Notes under the pieces: model-generated
Told to the model about the DNA's origin: nothing
Databases searched by the model: none
Seen by the model: only the letters and a program-made list of their open reading frames with translations
Translations under genes and position numbers: made by a program
Shown: in pieces, positions 41,277 through 51,840 of the stretch
Position numbering within the stretch: the stretch's first letter is position 1
How the letters are laid out: each line of letters opens with the position of its first letter
Assembly (NCBI GenBank): GCA_965216585.1
Contig: CBDCGC010000003.1
Location: 3,782,001-3,846,000, forward strand
From: CADEER01 sp965216585
GTDB taxonomy: Bacteria > Desulfobacterota > Binatia > HRBIN30 > CADEER01
Direction: 5' to 3'
DNA: 64,000 nucleotides

Positions 41277-41666
41277 TCAGGCGCTCTGTTTGGCGCGCAT
41301 TCGGCCGTTGCGCCGTACGTTGGGGCGGCTGCGTCGAATCGCCTTGCGGGGGCTCACCTTCTTGCGGCGCATTTGCTCGAGTGCCTCGCGAACCGCCTGT
41401 GCCTCGAGGCCCAGCGTTTCGCAGACCACGGCAAAGGAAAACGGCGATTTCTGCTTGGTGGCGGTAACCCAGTACTCAGCTTCGCTGCGCAGTCTTCCGA
41501 CCGGACTCAAGTAGCTTCGGATTCCGTCTTCCAATACCGCCAGCATCAGGGCTTTCGTTCCCGAGTACTGCGACGTACGCGACTCGCCGCCCGAAACCAT
41601 TCCACCGCTCAAATCGAGATCCAGATCTCCAAGACCGACCTCGCTCGTGCTCATTCCGTTCGTCAT
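41277..41666 (-). CDS. Conserved hypothetical protein, possible small regulator
   Basis: 129 residues from ATG 41666, chosen because AGGAG lies 9 nt upstream; a 13-residue N-terminal extension is open but lacks a site. An acidic N-terminus is followed by KALMLAVLEDGIRSYLSPVG, RLRSEAEYWVTATKQKSPFS and FAVVCETLGLEAQAVREALE, then a basic tail (RRKKVSPRKAIRRSRPNVRR). The segment W...SPFSF.VCE.LG.....R..L recurs in hypothetical proteins of deltaproteobacteria-like genomes. A helix-turn-helix-like fold with a basic tail suggests DNA binding, but this is inference. Bases 41706-41953 hold no gene. Confidence 0.65.
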   Translation of the reverse strand: MTNGMSTSEVGLGDLDLDLSGGMVSGGESRTSQYSGTKALMLAVLEDGIRSYLSPVGRLRSEAEYWVTATKQKSPFSFAVVCETLGLEAQAVREALEQMRRKKVSPRKAIRRSRPNVRRNGRMRAKQSA

Positions 41667-41953
41667 CGCTTCAGCTCCTGCCTTAGTGACAATTAGTAGA
41701 AGCAAAGTCCGTGCCTAAGTGGATCTACTGAGGCACGTTTGAGCCGTTTTCACTAAAAGTTTGGATTATTGCGTCCCTGCGGGCGAAAATTGCGTTTGTG
41801 CCACGACTCTGCAGCGATGCGAGTGGGTTGCGAAATCGCATGACCGCGCAAAGTGTCAAGCGAAAAGTCGGGAATGTGACGCTTCTCCGACTTCGGGTCA
41901 TGCCATGGCCGGCCGTTTTGGGCTGGCTCGGAGGGCCGGCTCGTTTCGCCGCG

Positions 41954-42841
41954 TCAGTCTTCGTGCCAGCGGTGGGGGCGGTCCTTCAGGCCGGCGAGGC
42001 CGAGGTCGTCGCAGAGGCTGGTGAAATCGGCCCGGCGAACCCCCTGCCAGCGCAGGTCGTCGAGGCGGCGCGAGATGTTGGCGTCGGTTCTCAGGGTTGC
42101 CAGCCGCTTGTAGAGCAAGGCGTCGCTCTTCTGCTCTCTCAGGTTTTTCGCCAGGCGCCTGGCGCCGCGCACTTTCACGTCCCACTCGCCTTCGTCGTCG
42201 GGGATTTCTTCGATGGCGCCGTATCGGCGCAAGACGGTCGCCGAGCTCTTGGCACCCCAGGCCGGGATTCCCGGAATTCCATCCGCCGAGTCGCCGGTCA
42301 GCGCGAGGTAGTCGGGGATGGATTTCGGCTCGACGCCAAACTTCTCCAACACGGCGGCCTGGTCGTAGCGCTTCTCGCGGATGCGATCGAAGGTGACGAT
42401 GTGGTCGCCCTCGACGCATTGCGCCATGTCTTTGTCGGGCGAGAGGATGACGACTTGTTCGACCTCGCCGGCGAAGCGCGCTGCTGCCGTCGCCAGGGCG
42501 TCGTCGGCTTCGAACTCGCGCATCGGCCAGACGGTGATGCCGAGCGCAGCGAGGGCGCGTTCGGCCAGTGGGAACTGCCGCCACAGATCGGGGTCGATTC
42601 CCTCGCCGGTTTTGTAGCCGGGAAAGAGGTCGTTGCGGAACGATTCGATGACGTGATCGGTCGCCGCCGCCACGTGCGTCACGTCGGGCTCGCGCAAGAG
42701 GGACAGCATCGATGAGATCAGACCGCGCACGGCTCCGACTTCGCCGCCGCCGGGAGCACTCTGGCTCGGCATGGCGAAGAAGGCGCGGAAGAGCTCGAAG
42801 GTGGCGTCGATCAAGTGCAGGCGGGCGATTGGTTGGGACAT
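41954..42841 (-). CDS. 5'-3' exonuclease / flap endonuclease-family protein
   Basis: 295 residues, a stand-alone homologue of the N-terminal 5' nuclease domain of DNA polymerase I. Acidic metal-site motifs are present: LIDATFELFRAFFA, FEADDALATAAARFAG, ILSPDKDMAQ and LALTGDSADGIPGIPAWG (H3TH). It removes 5' flaps or RNA primers. The first motif is altered (DATF for the usual D-G-x), and the helical clamp Arg/Lys region (FPGYKTGEG) is retained. Ends 10 bp from cstA on the same strand. Confidence 0.88.
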   Translation of the reverse strand: MSQPIARLHLIDATFELFRAFFAMPSQSAPGGGEVGAVRGLISSMLSLLREPDVTHVAAATDHVIESFRNDLFPGYKTGEGIDPDLWRQFPLAERALAALGITVWPMREFEADDALATAAARFAGEVEQVVILSPDKDMAQCVEGDHIVTFDRIREKRYDQAAVLEKFGVEPKSIPDYLALTGDSADGIPGIPAWGAKSSATVLRRYGAIEEIPDDEGEWDVKVRGARRLAKNLREQKSDALLYKRLATLRTDANISRRLDDLRWQGVRRADFTSLCDDLGLAGLKDRPHRWHED

Positions 42842-42851
42842 CGCGCTTTGC

Positions 42852-44510
42852 CTACGAGCTGGCCCTCTCCTGTCGGCCGAGCAGTACTTGCGCCCCTTCC
42901 CAGAAGACGACGCTGGCGAGAACGATCAGGGTGACGACGAGGCCGGCGAGGAACCACTGCGGCGATGCCTGCTTCGATACGGGGTCGATCCAGGTCAGCG
43001 CGTTGTACAGTTGAAAGAGGAAGGCGGCGAGCGTCGTCACCAGCATGATGATGGCGGGAACGAGTGTGTAGACTGCGGATTTGCCGCGCCGGATCATCCA
43101 ACAAGAGCCGACCAGCAGCGCCAGTGCGGCGATGAGCTGATTCGAAGTTCCGAAGGCCGGCCACAGTGCCGACCACTGCCCGGTGAGGGCGAGGGCACCG
43201 CCGCAGCCCGTCACCAGAGCGGTCGAGATGTACATGTCGTTGGTGCCGAAGAGCTCGCTGGTCAGGTAGCGCCCGATGCGCGTGCCGGTGTCGAGCGTCG
43301 TCAGGATGAAGGCGTTGAGCGCCATGACGGCGAAGGCGGTGCCGTAGTCGCCGAGGATGGGCTCGGTGATTCTGCCGTAGCCGATGCTGAAAGCGGTGAT
43401 CGGTCCGCCGCCGTTTTCGCCGAGAACGTCGCGCAGGTCGCCGGCCGACAAGGAGCTGCCGACGCAGATGATGACGAGGACGCCGACCAGACCCTCGAGA
43501 ATCATGCCGCCGTAGCCGACGCGGCAGGCGTGCGCTTCGTTGTCGATCTGCTTGCACGTCGTTCCCGAGCTGACCAGGGAGTGGAAACCGGAGATGGCGC
43601 CGCAGGCGATGGTGACGAAGAGCATCGGCCACATCGGCCCGGCTCGGGTTCCCCATTCCGCCGGGTGAAACTCGGTGAAGGCCGCGCTCTGCATCGCCGG
43701 CGCCGAGATCAAGATACACAGGATGCCGATGCCTATTGCAGCGAAGAGCAGGAAGGAAGCGAGGTAGTCGCGCGGTTGCAGGAGCACCTGCACGGGCGTG
43801 ATCGAAGCGATGAAACAGTAGGCGAGCAAGAGGATGATCCAGAGCGACTCGGCGGACAGTCCAAAGAGTGCCGGCATCTCGGTGGGAAAGGCGTGGCCGA
43901 GGAAGAGTGCGAGAATCAACAGGCCGAGGCCGATCGCAGTCGCTACCGCGTTGGACGTCTCGGTTCGGTAGATCAGATGTCCGGTCAACAGGGCGACCGG
44001 GATCAACGCCAGCGACGGAATGACCGCATCGGGCTCTTTGATGAAGGTGCGCGCGGCGAAGATCGCGAAGACGGCGACGACGAGGACGAGTGCCACCCAG
44101 ATGAACCACGAAAAGAGCAGGCGGGCGCGCGGTGAGATTTCCGGTCGCGCGATGTCGGAAATGCTGTGACCGTCGCTGCGCACGCTGACGAAGAGGCTGG
44201 TGAAATCGGCGACGGCGCCCATCAGCACGGCGCCGAGGAAGACCCAGACGATCGACGGTGCCCAGCCCCAGTAGGCGACCGCCAGGGCCGGACCGATGAT
44301 CGGACCGGCACCGCAGATCGATGAGAAGTGGTGGCCGAAGAGAACCATCCAATTGCGCGCCGGCACGAAGTCGACACCGTCTTCCCGCGCTCGAGCCGGC
44401 GTCTCGCGCTCGGCATCGACACCGTATTCACGCGCGATGCGGCGACCGTAGAAGAGGTAGCCGGCGGCAAACCAACAGAGCGCTCCGATCAACAACCAAA
44501 CCGAGCTCAC
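42852..44510 (-). CDS. cstA: Carbon starvation protein CstA family membrane transporter
   Basis: 552 residues with about 14-16 hydrophobic segments. The N-terminal LIGALCWFAAGYLFYGRRIA and FGHHFSSICGAGPIIGPALA, then FHSLVSSGTTCKQIDNEAHA are CstA hallmarks. The family imports peptides or pyruvate when carbon is short. It lies head-to-head with 44593 and next to acs, which also serves growth on poor carbon (acetate), a sensible pairing. Confidence 0.92.
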   Translation of the reverse strand: MSSVWLLIGALCWFAAGYLFYGRRIAREYGVDAERETPARAREDGVDFVPARNWMVLFGHHFSSICGAGPIIGPALAVAYWGWAPSIVWVFLGAVLMGAVADFTSLFVSVRSDGHSISDIARPEISPRARLLFSWFIWVALVLVVAVFAIFAARTFIKEPDAVIPSLALIPVALLTGHLIYRTETSNAVATAIGLGLLILALFLGHAFPTEMPALFGLSAESLWIILLLAYCFIASITPVQVLLQPRDYLASFLLFAAIGIGILCILISAPAMQSAAFTEFHPAEWGTRAGPMWPMLFVTIACGAISGFHSLVSSGTTCKQIDNEAHACRVGYGGMILEGLVGVLVIICVGSSLSAGDLRDVLGENGGGPITAFSIGYGRITEPILGDYGTAFAVMALNAFILTTLDTGTRIGRYLTSELFGTNDMYISTALVTGCGGALALTGQWSALWPAFGTSNQLIAALALLVGSCWMIRRGKSAVYTLVPAIIMLVTTLAAFLFQLYNALTWIDPVSKQASPQWFLAGLVVTLIVLASVVFWEGAQVLLGRQERASS

Positions 44511-44592
44511 GCGAAACCTCCTGGTTCTTCTGGAGCCCGGCCGGGCCCCGATTCGAGAAACAGCACCGGATATTTGACTGGAAGAAAGGCCT

Positions 44593-45045
44593 ATGACAAG
44601 TTTTGCCGCGATGCGATCCGAACGCGGAAGAACGAGCCCGTCGTTCTTGATCGCTGCGCTGCTGGTTCTTCTAGTGGTCGGCGGTTATGCGGGCTGGCGC
44701 GTATTTCGCCCCAATCCGATCAAGCTGTCGGAGCAGATCGTGCGCCAGTCGCGCCGTGTCCTCAATGCGCAAGTCGGTGAGTTCGAACAGGCCCTCCGCG
44801 ATCTCGAGCAGAAGAGTGGCATGGACGCCGGCCAGCGGTTGCGGGCGATCGACGAGATGGCGAACCAGACCAAGAGCGAAATCGATACCTACCTCGACGA
44901 GGCGCGGGCTCGTTTGTCGGATCTCGACATTCCATTGAATACGCACCAGAACCGCGCCACGCGATTGAACGAAAAAGCTGACGATGCGAAGGCGATGATC
45001 GATTCGCGGGCGTCGGCCAAACGCGATCAGCTCGGGGGCGGTTGA
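44593..45045 (+). CDS. Single-pass membrane protein with coiled coil, unknown
   Basis: 150 residues. One membrane helix (about 17-38, SFLIAALLVLLVVGGYAGWR) is followed by a long charged helix (about 45-135) with heptad-like Leu/Ala spacing (EFEQALRDLEQKSGMDAGQR). No catalytic motifs. Located between cstA (divergent) and acs (same strand, 87 bp upstream). Function unknown. Confidence 0.7.
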   Translation: MTSFAAMRSERGRTSPSFLIAALLVLLVVGGYAGWRVFRPNPIKLSEQIVRQSRRVLNAQVGEFEQALRDLEQKSGMDAGQRLRAIDEMANQTKSEIDTYLDEARARLSDLDIPLNTHQNRATRLNEKADDAKAMIDSRASAKRDQLGGG

Positions 45046-45132
45046 TCCCACGCCCGTCGAAAGTGAGGACGGGCGCCGGCTTCGGGGACGCGTGGCGCCG
45101 CGCTATGTTCTCTCGCGCAAAGGAGCTCACCG

Positions 45133-47085
<1,953 letters not shown>

Positions 47086-47156
47086 TCCGCAACTGGGAGG
47101 ACAGGCCGTATGTCCAGGCGCGTCGGGTGGTGTCTGGTCTGCTCCGAGATCGATCC

Positions 47157-48572
47157 ATGTTGAAAGTCCACAACACACTGAGCGGCAAGCTCGAAACTTT
47201 CGAACCCATCCATCCGGGGAAGGTCGGCATGTACGTGTGCGGCGTCACCGTCTACGATCGCTCGCACATCGGCCACGCCCGCGCGCTGGTCGCGTTCGAC
47301 ACGATCTACCGCTACTTGCGGTTCTCGGGATACGACGTGACCTTCGTGCGCAACCTGACCGACGTCGACGACAAAATCATCAAGCGGGCGCAGGAGCGCG
47401 GGGTACCGGCGTCGCAACTTTCCCAGGAGAACATCGAGGCCTTCAATGAAGACATGCGGGTGCTCGGCTGTGAGCGACCCGATCTCGAACCGAAGGCGAC
47501 CGACCACATCGCCGAGATGATCGAGCTGATTCGCGAGCTCGAGGAGAAGGAGCTGGCCTACGAATCGGCCGGCGACGTCTACTTCGCCGTCGACAAGCTT
47601 CCCGCTTACGGAAAGCTTTCGCACCGCCGGCTCGAAGACATGATGGCCGGCGCTCGCATCGACGTCGACGAGCGCAAACGCCACGCCATGGATTTCGCTC
47701 TCTGGAAGGCGAGCAAGCCGGGCGAGCCCGAGTGGGACAGCCCGTGGGGCAAGGGCCGGCCGGGCTGGCATATCGAGTGTTCGGCCATGAGCAGTCGTTA
47801 CCTCGGCCAGCCTTTCGACATCCACGGCGGCGGCAACGATCTGGTCTTTCCTCACCACGAAAACGAGATCGCCCAGTCCGAAGGGGCGCGCGGCAAGGAG
47901 TTGTCGCGCTATTGGTTGCACAACGGCATGGTCAACCTGGGTACCGAGAAGATGTCGAAGTCGATGGGCAACTTCATGACCGTCCAGGATTGCGCCGCCG
48001 AGCTCGGCGGCGAGTCGCTGCGCTACCTCGTGCTCGGTACGCACTACCGCGGTCCCCTGGATTTTTCCCGCGAGCGTTTGGCCGAGCAGAAAAAAGTCGT
48101 CGATCGCATCTACGAGAGCCTGGCCCGTGCCGATGCGGCGCTGCCCGCCGATTGCCAGCCGGACCAGGCGATCGTCGATCAAGTCATCGGCGACTTTCGC
48201 GAAGGGATGGACGACGACTTCAATACCTCGAAGGGGTTGGCATCGTTCCACGATGCGCTGCGAGCCATGAATCGCCACCTCGATGCCGGCGAGCTGGTGC
48301 CGGCCGCCGGCTATCGCACGGCTTTGCGCCGTCTCGGTGAGGTCCTCGGCATCGGTGTCCAGGATCCCGCCGAATATCTCGACGCCCAGCGCCAACAGGG
48401 AATGTCGAGTGGCGGTATCTCGGCTGAGGAAATTGAGGGCCTCATCGCCGAGCGACTCGCCGCCCGCAAAGAGAAGAACTTCGCTCGCGCCGATGAGATC
48501 CGCGACGATTTGAAGGAACGCGGCATCATCCTCGAAGATTCGCCGGGAGGAACCACCTGGAAGGCCGGGTGA
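47157..48572 (+). CDS. cysS: Cysteinyl-tRNA synthetase
   Basis: 471 residues from ATG 47157; the ten codons upstream are open but the family begins MLKVHNTLSGKLE. Class I motifs: HIGH variant in YDRSHIGHARAL and KMSKS in GTEKMSKSMGNFM. Zinc ligands are present: Cys in MYVCGVTVY, Cys in WHIECSAMS and His in PHHENEIAQ. C-terminal DALR-like helices end with FARADEIRDDLKERGIILED, which is normal. Confidence 0.95.
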   Translation: MLKVHNTLSGKLETFEPIHPGKVGMYVCGVTVYDRSHIGHARALVAFDTIYRYLRFSGYDVTFVRNLTDVDDKIIKRAQERGVPASQLSQENIEAFNEDMRVLGCERPDLEPKATDHIAEMIELIRELEEKELAYESAGDVYFAVDKLPAYGKLSHRRLEDMMAGARIDVDERKRHAMDFALWKASKPGEPEWDSPWGKGRPGWHIECSAMSSRYLGQPFDIHGGGNDLVFPHHENEIAQSEGARGKELSRYWLHNGMVNLGTEKMSKSMGNFMTVQDCAAELGGESLRYLVLGTHYRGPLDFSRERLAEQKKVVDRIYESLARADAALPADCQPDQAIVDQVIGDFREGMDDDFNTSKGLASFHDALRAMNRHLDAGELVPAAGYRTALRRLGEVLGIGVQDPAEYLDAQRQQGMSSGGISAEEIEGLIAERLAARKEKNFARADEIRDDLKERGIILEDSPGGTTWKAG

Positions 48573-48669
48573 GGCGCTCCGCGCGATTGCCAGATGAGAC
48601 CGGAATCGGCCCGGCCTGGGGAGTTTCTCGGGAAACTTCCCTCAATAATTCAGGTACTTGTAGCACAGG

Positions 48670-48698
48670 GCTCGACGGCGGTGAATTCGCCGTCGAGC
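48670..48698. terminator. Strong hairpin after cysS
   Basis: Perfect 11-bp stem (gctcgacggcg / cgccgtcgagc) with loop gtgaatt, 97 nt after the cysS stop. No U-run follows, so it may be a Rho-assisted or non-canonical terminator or a processing barrier, or a leader hairpin for the His-rich gene 44 nt downstream. Confidence 0.5.
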
Positions 48699-48741
48699 GG
48701 CCCGTCGAAGACACATCGCGCAAAACGGGAGGTTTTCGACG

Positions 48742-49575
48742 ATGTGGAGTTTTCAGGGACGTGCGGCCGCGGTTCTGGCGGCGGTTGGTGTCATTTCGGT
48801 CGTAGGCGCGCCGGCGCGGGCGGGCAGTGAGTTCGAGCACGCGTTTAAATACGAGCTCGGTCGCATCGCCGCCCACGAAATCGCGCAACTCGGGCACGCC
48901 ATCTTTGGCGAGATTCTCTTTCCGCACTTTCACGGCGACGACGCCTGCTACTCGGCGCACGACGCCCACGTGGCGGACTACCAGGTCACGTACGTCTATG
49001 AGTATGCCGCACCGTTTTTCGCGGGGCATCGCCACTACCGCCATGCCCATCGATCACACGGTCACGTGCGCGAGCATGTGCATGCCTTCGGCGGCCGTCA
49101 TTCGCACGGCCACGGCGATCGCTACAGCTATGTGCGCTACGCTCCGCAACGCCATTTTCGCTTCAATCACGTGCCGCGGTCGCGCCACGGCCACCACCAC
49201 CCTCACCGATCCGTCCACAGGCGTGGCCACCGCGGTGATCGGCGCTACGGACATGCCGGCCGCCACGATCGCCGCCATCGGGTCCATCGCAAGGGCCACG
49301 TCCTCCACGATGGTCGTGGTCATGCGCCGCGGCATTCCGGTCACGACAGTCCGCGTGTCGGCCGCGCCGGCGACCGCCGGCGCGATCGCGTCGAACGTCG
49401 CGACGATCGCAACCGCCGCCGCAACGCCGACTACGTGCGCCATCGTCGAATGGAGCGGGCAAAGGCGCGCAACCTGCGCAGCCGCCCGGCCCAGGAGCGC
49501 GTGCGCGACCGCATGGCCAGGCAGCGCGCTCGCATGGACGACCGGCTGGCGCGACAGCGCTCCGGTCGCAGGTGA
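48742..49575 (+). CDS. Secreted His/Arg-rich protein
   Basis: 277 residues. The signal peptide (RAAAVLAAVGVISVVGAPAR) ends at about residue 27. Residues 28-90 form a normal-looking domain (FEHAFKYELGRIAAHEIAQL, DACYSAHDAHVADYQ). From about 95 to 210 the chain is extremely His- and Arg-rich with HGH, HHHPH and RHRH clusters; the C-terminus is Arg-rich and highly basic. His clusters could bind Zn, Ni or Cu or act as a pH switch; no family is recognised. No metal transporter lies nearby. Confidence 0.6.
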   Translation: MWSFQGRAAAVLAAVGVISVVGAPARAGSEFEHAFKYELGRIAAHEIAQLGHAIFGEILFPHFHGDDACYSAHDAHVADYQVTYVYEYAAPFFAGHRHYRHAHRSHGHVREHVHAFGGRHSHGHGDRYSYVRYAPQRHFRFNHVPRSRHGHHHPHRSVHRRGHRGDRRYGHAGRHDRRHRVHRKGHVLHDGRGHAPRHSGHDSPRVGRAGDRRRDRVERRDDRNRRRNADYVRHRRMERAKARNLRSRPAQERVRDRMARQRARMDDRLARQRSGRR

Positions 49576-49578
49576 TCG

Positions 49579-49917
49579 TCAGGCCGGCTCGGCGATGTGC
49601 CGTTCTCGCATCAGTAGGAAAAGCGGGTAGGCGCAGGCGAAGGCAATGGTGAAGGCGATCACCGGATAGATCCACCAGAAACGCATGCCGAGTTTGCGTG
49701 CTTCGTGAAACGACCAGACCAAGAACGTCAGGGTCGCGACGCCGATGTCGTTGGAAATCGACGACGATGCGCTGTTGGCGTAGCAGGCAGCGACGAAGTC
49801 GCTGACGCTGAAGGTTCCGCCCGCTTCCTCGATGAACTGCAAGTTGTAGTACCAGGTCGCCGCGAAGCCGACGACGACGAGGAGCGCGTAGACGATCTGC
49901 CGCGGGTTGAGGCCCAT
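49579..49917 (-). CDS. DUF2834-family membrane protein
   Basis: 112 residues with three hydrophobic segments (about 8-26, 58-72, 82-105). NPRQIVYALLVVVGFAATWY and FVAACYANSASSSISNDIGV, then LGMRFWWIYPV and YPLFLLMRERHI match the DUF2834 pattern. Function unknown. It begins 1 bp after the NTF2-like gene, so the two are co-transcribed. Confidence 0.8.
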   Translation of the reverse strand: MGLNPRQIVYALLVVVGFAATWYYNLQFIEEAGGTFSVSDFVAACYANSASSSISNDIGVATLTFLVWSFHEARKLGMRFWWIYPVIAFTIAFACAYPLFLLMRERHIAEPA

Positions 49918-49918
49918 C

Positions 49919-50359
49919 TCATCCGCCTTTCATCGACTCGAGCATGGCCGCCATCTTCTGGTGCATCAGGTTGACGGCCTGCAGCGGCCGGATCATCACT
50001 TTGAACTCGACGATCTTGCTGTCGTCGTTGCAGGTGATGATGTCGACGCCGTTGACGTACTTGTCCTCGAGCTTGGTTTCGAATTCGAGGACGGCGTGAT
50101 GCCCGGTGAGCACTTCCTTGGTGTAGTGGAAGTCCGCTTCGGATGCGTCGGTCGCGGTCGCGGCTGCGTCCTCACCGCCAAGCGTATTGAAGGCTGCGCC
50201 CAGGTAGAGCTTGGTGAGTTCCTTGCCGCGCTGCGGTGTGAAGACGATCGGTGAGAGAAAGGCGACCTCGTCGGCGAGGAGGTCGTCGAGACCCCCGGGA
50301 TGTCGGCCGCGCAGGAGGTTCTTCCAGTCGGCGACCGTCTTTTCGATAGGGGATGACAT
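49919..50359 (-). CDS. NTF2/SnoaL-like protein
   Basis: 146 residues from ATG 50359 (GAGGTG 7-8 nt upstream); the frame is open far upstream but without family similarity. N-terminal KTVADWKNLLRGRHPGGLDD, then VIFLSPIVF-like and a C-terminal DDSKIVEFKVMIRPLQAVNL fit the cone-shaped NTF2 fold with nearby catalytic Asp/His possibilities. Such proteins are isomerases, hydratases or binding proteins. Operon with the DUF2834 gene. Confidence 0.78.
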   Translation of the reverse strand: MSSPIEKTVADWKNLLRGRHPGGLDDLLADEVAFLSPIVFTPQRGKELTKLYLGAAFNTLGGEDAAATATDASEADFHYTKEVLTGHHAVLEFETKLEDKYVNGVDIITCNDDSKIVEFKVMIRPLQAVNLMHQKMAAMLESMKGG

Positions 50360-50455
50360 GTGCTTCACCTCTTTTTGGAATGCTGATGTAGCTTGCCGGA
50401 GAGAGTGGTGGCAAACTATCCGTAGAACCGGTTGACGGCGGCGCAGCGCCGAGAC

Positions 50456-50806
50456 ATGATCCCCCACATGGCAGGGATCGACTGGTACTACCACCGCAAG
50501 GGTTGAACGTCTTGTACGCGAGCGTCCAAGTTTTTGGATGCCAATAGCATCACCGCGAAAGAGGTCGTGCCGGCCAGCCGCAAGCTGGGTCGCAAGGAGG
50601 CGGCGGCTATGGCCAAGCAGGCGTCGCTCGTCATTGTCGCCAAGGGCAAGAAGGTGAGCGAGTTCAAGCCGGCCGGCAAAGCCGGCAAGGATGTCGTCGA
50701 CGCCATGCTCGGCCCGACGGGCAACCTGCGCGCCCCGACCATCCGCAAGGGCAAGACGGTCATCGTCGGTTTCAACGAAGACGTTTTGGCCGACCGCCTC
50801 ACCTGA
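50456..50806 (+). CDS. ArsC/Spx-like thioredoxin-fold protein, probable selenoprotein (Sec at TGA 50504)
   Basis: Starting at ATG 50456 (or the in-frame ATG at 50468), the reading frame is MAGIDWYYHRKG, then TGA at 50504-50506, then TSCTRASKFLDANSITAKEV and on to TGA 50804-50806. In ArsC/Spx relatives this place is CTSC or C-x-x-C ending a beta strand (Spx: C-T-S-C-R-K-A). Here the first Cys is UGA, giving U-T-S-C. The rest, ending VVAKGKKV...LRAPTIRKGKTVIVGFNEDV, is the normal ArsC-like C-terminus. A TTG at 50534 would give an N-terminally truncated protein without the redox motif. If Sec is inserted the length is 112-116 residues. A reductase role is expected; the substrate is unknown. SelA/B/C/D are not in this window. 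Confidence 0.8.
50522..50541 (+). promoter_or_regulatory. Candidate bacterial SECIS hairpin
   Basis: Immediately within the coding sequence: stem 50522-50529 pairs with 50534-50541 (gcgtccaa with ttggatgc; seven Watson-Crick pairs and one G-U), closing a 4-nt loop GUUU. The loop starts 23 nt after the UGA and its first base is G, which fits the known bacterial SECIS layout (short upper stem, G early in the apical loop, 16-37 nt downstream). Confidence 0.7.
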
Positions 50807-50950
50807 CCGCCCGGGCACCCCTACCTTCGTCTTGGTTGGTCGGTCATGTCGGCTGCGATGGCGCGACTTCGCCAAAGTGCGAGCTCGCCTACCATGCGAT
50901 CTGTCATAGTGTCATTGCGACCGCAGGGACCGCTCAATTCTCGACGGATC

Positions 50951-50972
50951 GCTCCACTTTCTGAAGTGGAGC
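50951..50972 (+). promoter_or_regulatory. Leader hairpin of the minor-pilin gene
   Basis: Perfect 9-bp stem (gctccactt / aagtggagc) with loop tctg, 58 nt before the fimT-like ATG. No T-run follows. Could be a terminator remnant, an RNA stabiliser or a regulatory hairpin. Bases 50807-51029 have no gene. Confidence 0.4.
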
Positions 50973-51029
50973 CGGAGAGTCGATCTGGGGGGAGTCGAGT
51001 TGGTTCGCTGCTTGCAAGAAGGATAGGGC

Positions 51030-51497
51030 ATGCTTGCGCAGTTTCCAGCGGTCGTACCCGGCTCCCGATCTCAAGCGGGATTTTCGATGGTCGACCTGGT
51101 TGTCGGCATGACGCTAGCCGCGGTCATCGCCGGGGTTGCGATGTTCGGCATCGGACCGGCCGCCGAGAGCTATCGCCTCGATGCTGCCGTCGAGCAGATT
51201 TCGCACGAAATCGCTCGCGTGCGGATGCAGGCGGTAGGTCAGAACGCGCGCGTTCGCTTGCGATTCGCCAGCGGCAGCACCTACGTGGTCGAGCGCAGCA
51301 CCGACGGGCAGAGTTATGAGCCTACGTCCGAGCCGCGTGCGCTACCGAGTGGTGTCGTAGTCGTCGGTGGCACGTCGGTATCGGTGGACTTCGATCGTCA
51401 GGGCATCAGCTCGACGCGGGCCGTCGTGACGGTGCAAAACTCCGCCGGAACCAAGGTTCTGGAAACCAATCCGTTCGGCCGTGTGAAGATCAGCTGA
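51030..51497 (+). CDS. GspH/FimT-like type IV minor pseudopilin
   Basis: 155 residues. Prepilin leader with cleavage at QAG|FSMVDLVVGMTLAAVIAGVA; the residue at +5 is Asp instead of the conserved Glu, which is a departure from standard prepilins. The C-terminal domain is beta-rich (ARVRLRFASGSTYVVERSTD, SVSVDFDRQGISSTRAVVTV) as in GspH/FimT, which prime pilus assembly. SD AAGGA lies 8 nt upstream. First gene of the minor-pilin group 51030-54544. Confidence 0.82.
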   Translation: MLAQFPAVVPGSRSQAGFSMVDLVVGMTLAAVIAGVAMFGIGPAAESYRLDAAVEQISHEIARVRMQAVGQNARVRLRFASGSTYVVERSTDGQSYEPTSEPRALPSGVVVVGGTSVSVDFDRQGISSTRAVVTVQNSAGTKVLETNPFGRVKIS

Positions 51498-51646
51498 TCG
51501 GTTCGTGATGTGCGGCGCTGGTACGTGAACCTCGCCTGCTGATCGGCTGGCGGCATACTTCAACGCTCTTGGTTTTCACCAAGCGCACTTGCCCGGGTTT
51601 GATGCCTGCGGCAGCCAGTTGGACGCATATCTGGTGTCATCTACCT

Positions 51647-51757
51647 TGCGAGATGATACGGCGACCGTCTCTGAGAATGCAGGCGAATCGCTGCCCGGCG
51701 GGTCGCCGTGGCCGGGCATCCTCAAGGGAGGCAAAGCGCCTCCGAAGACACCTCGCA
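51647..51757 (+). promoter_or_regulatory. Structured leader candidate upstream of PilX-like gene
   Basis: Three nested or consecutive stems: P1 tgcgag (51647-51652) with ctcgca (51752-51757); P2 tgcccggc (51692-51699) with gccgggca (51711-51718); P3 ggaggc (51727-51732) with gcctcc (51738-51743). The P3 loop and flank (ggcaaagcgcctccgaag) remind of c-di-GMP-type aptamers but the conserved GEMM core is not matched. It lies in the 343-bp gap between the two pilin genes, which has no gene. Confidence 0.4.
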
Positions 51758-51840
51758 TTGCATCGTTAAAGCCAAGTGAGTGGCTCTTCCGTCGTTGGTC
51801 GTAGATATGCCGCACCGGCGATGAAATCTCCGACCTCAAT

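Noticed and set aside
50534..50806. A 90-residue protein starting at TTG 50534
   Set aside because: It begins in the middle of the ArsC-like fold; homology continues upstream across the TGA, so the Sec reading is preferred.
51647..51757. c-di-GMP-I (GEMM) riboswitch
   Set aside because: ggcaaagc resembles part of the core but the conserved GGCAAACC, GAAA tetraloop and GACGCAAAGCC segments are missing.
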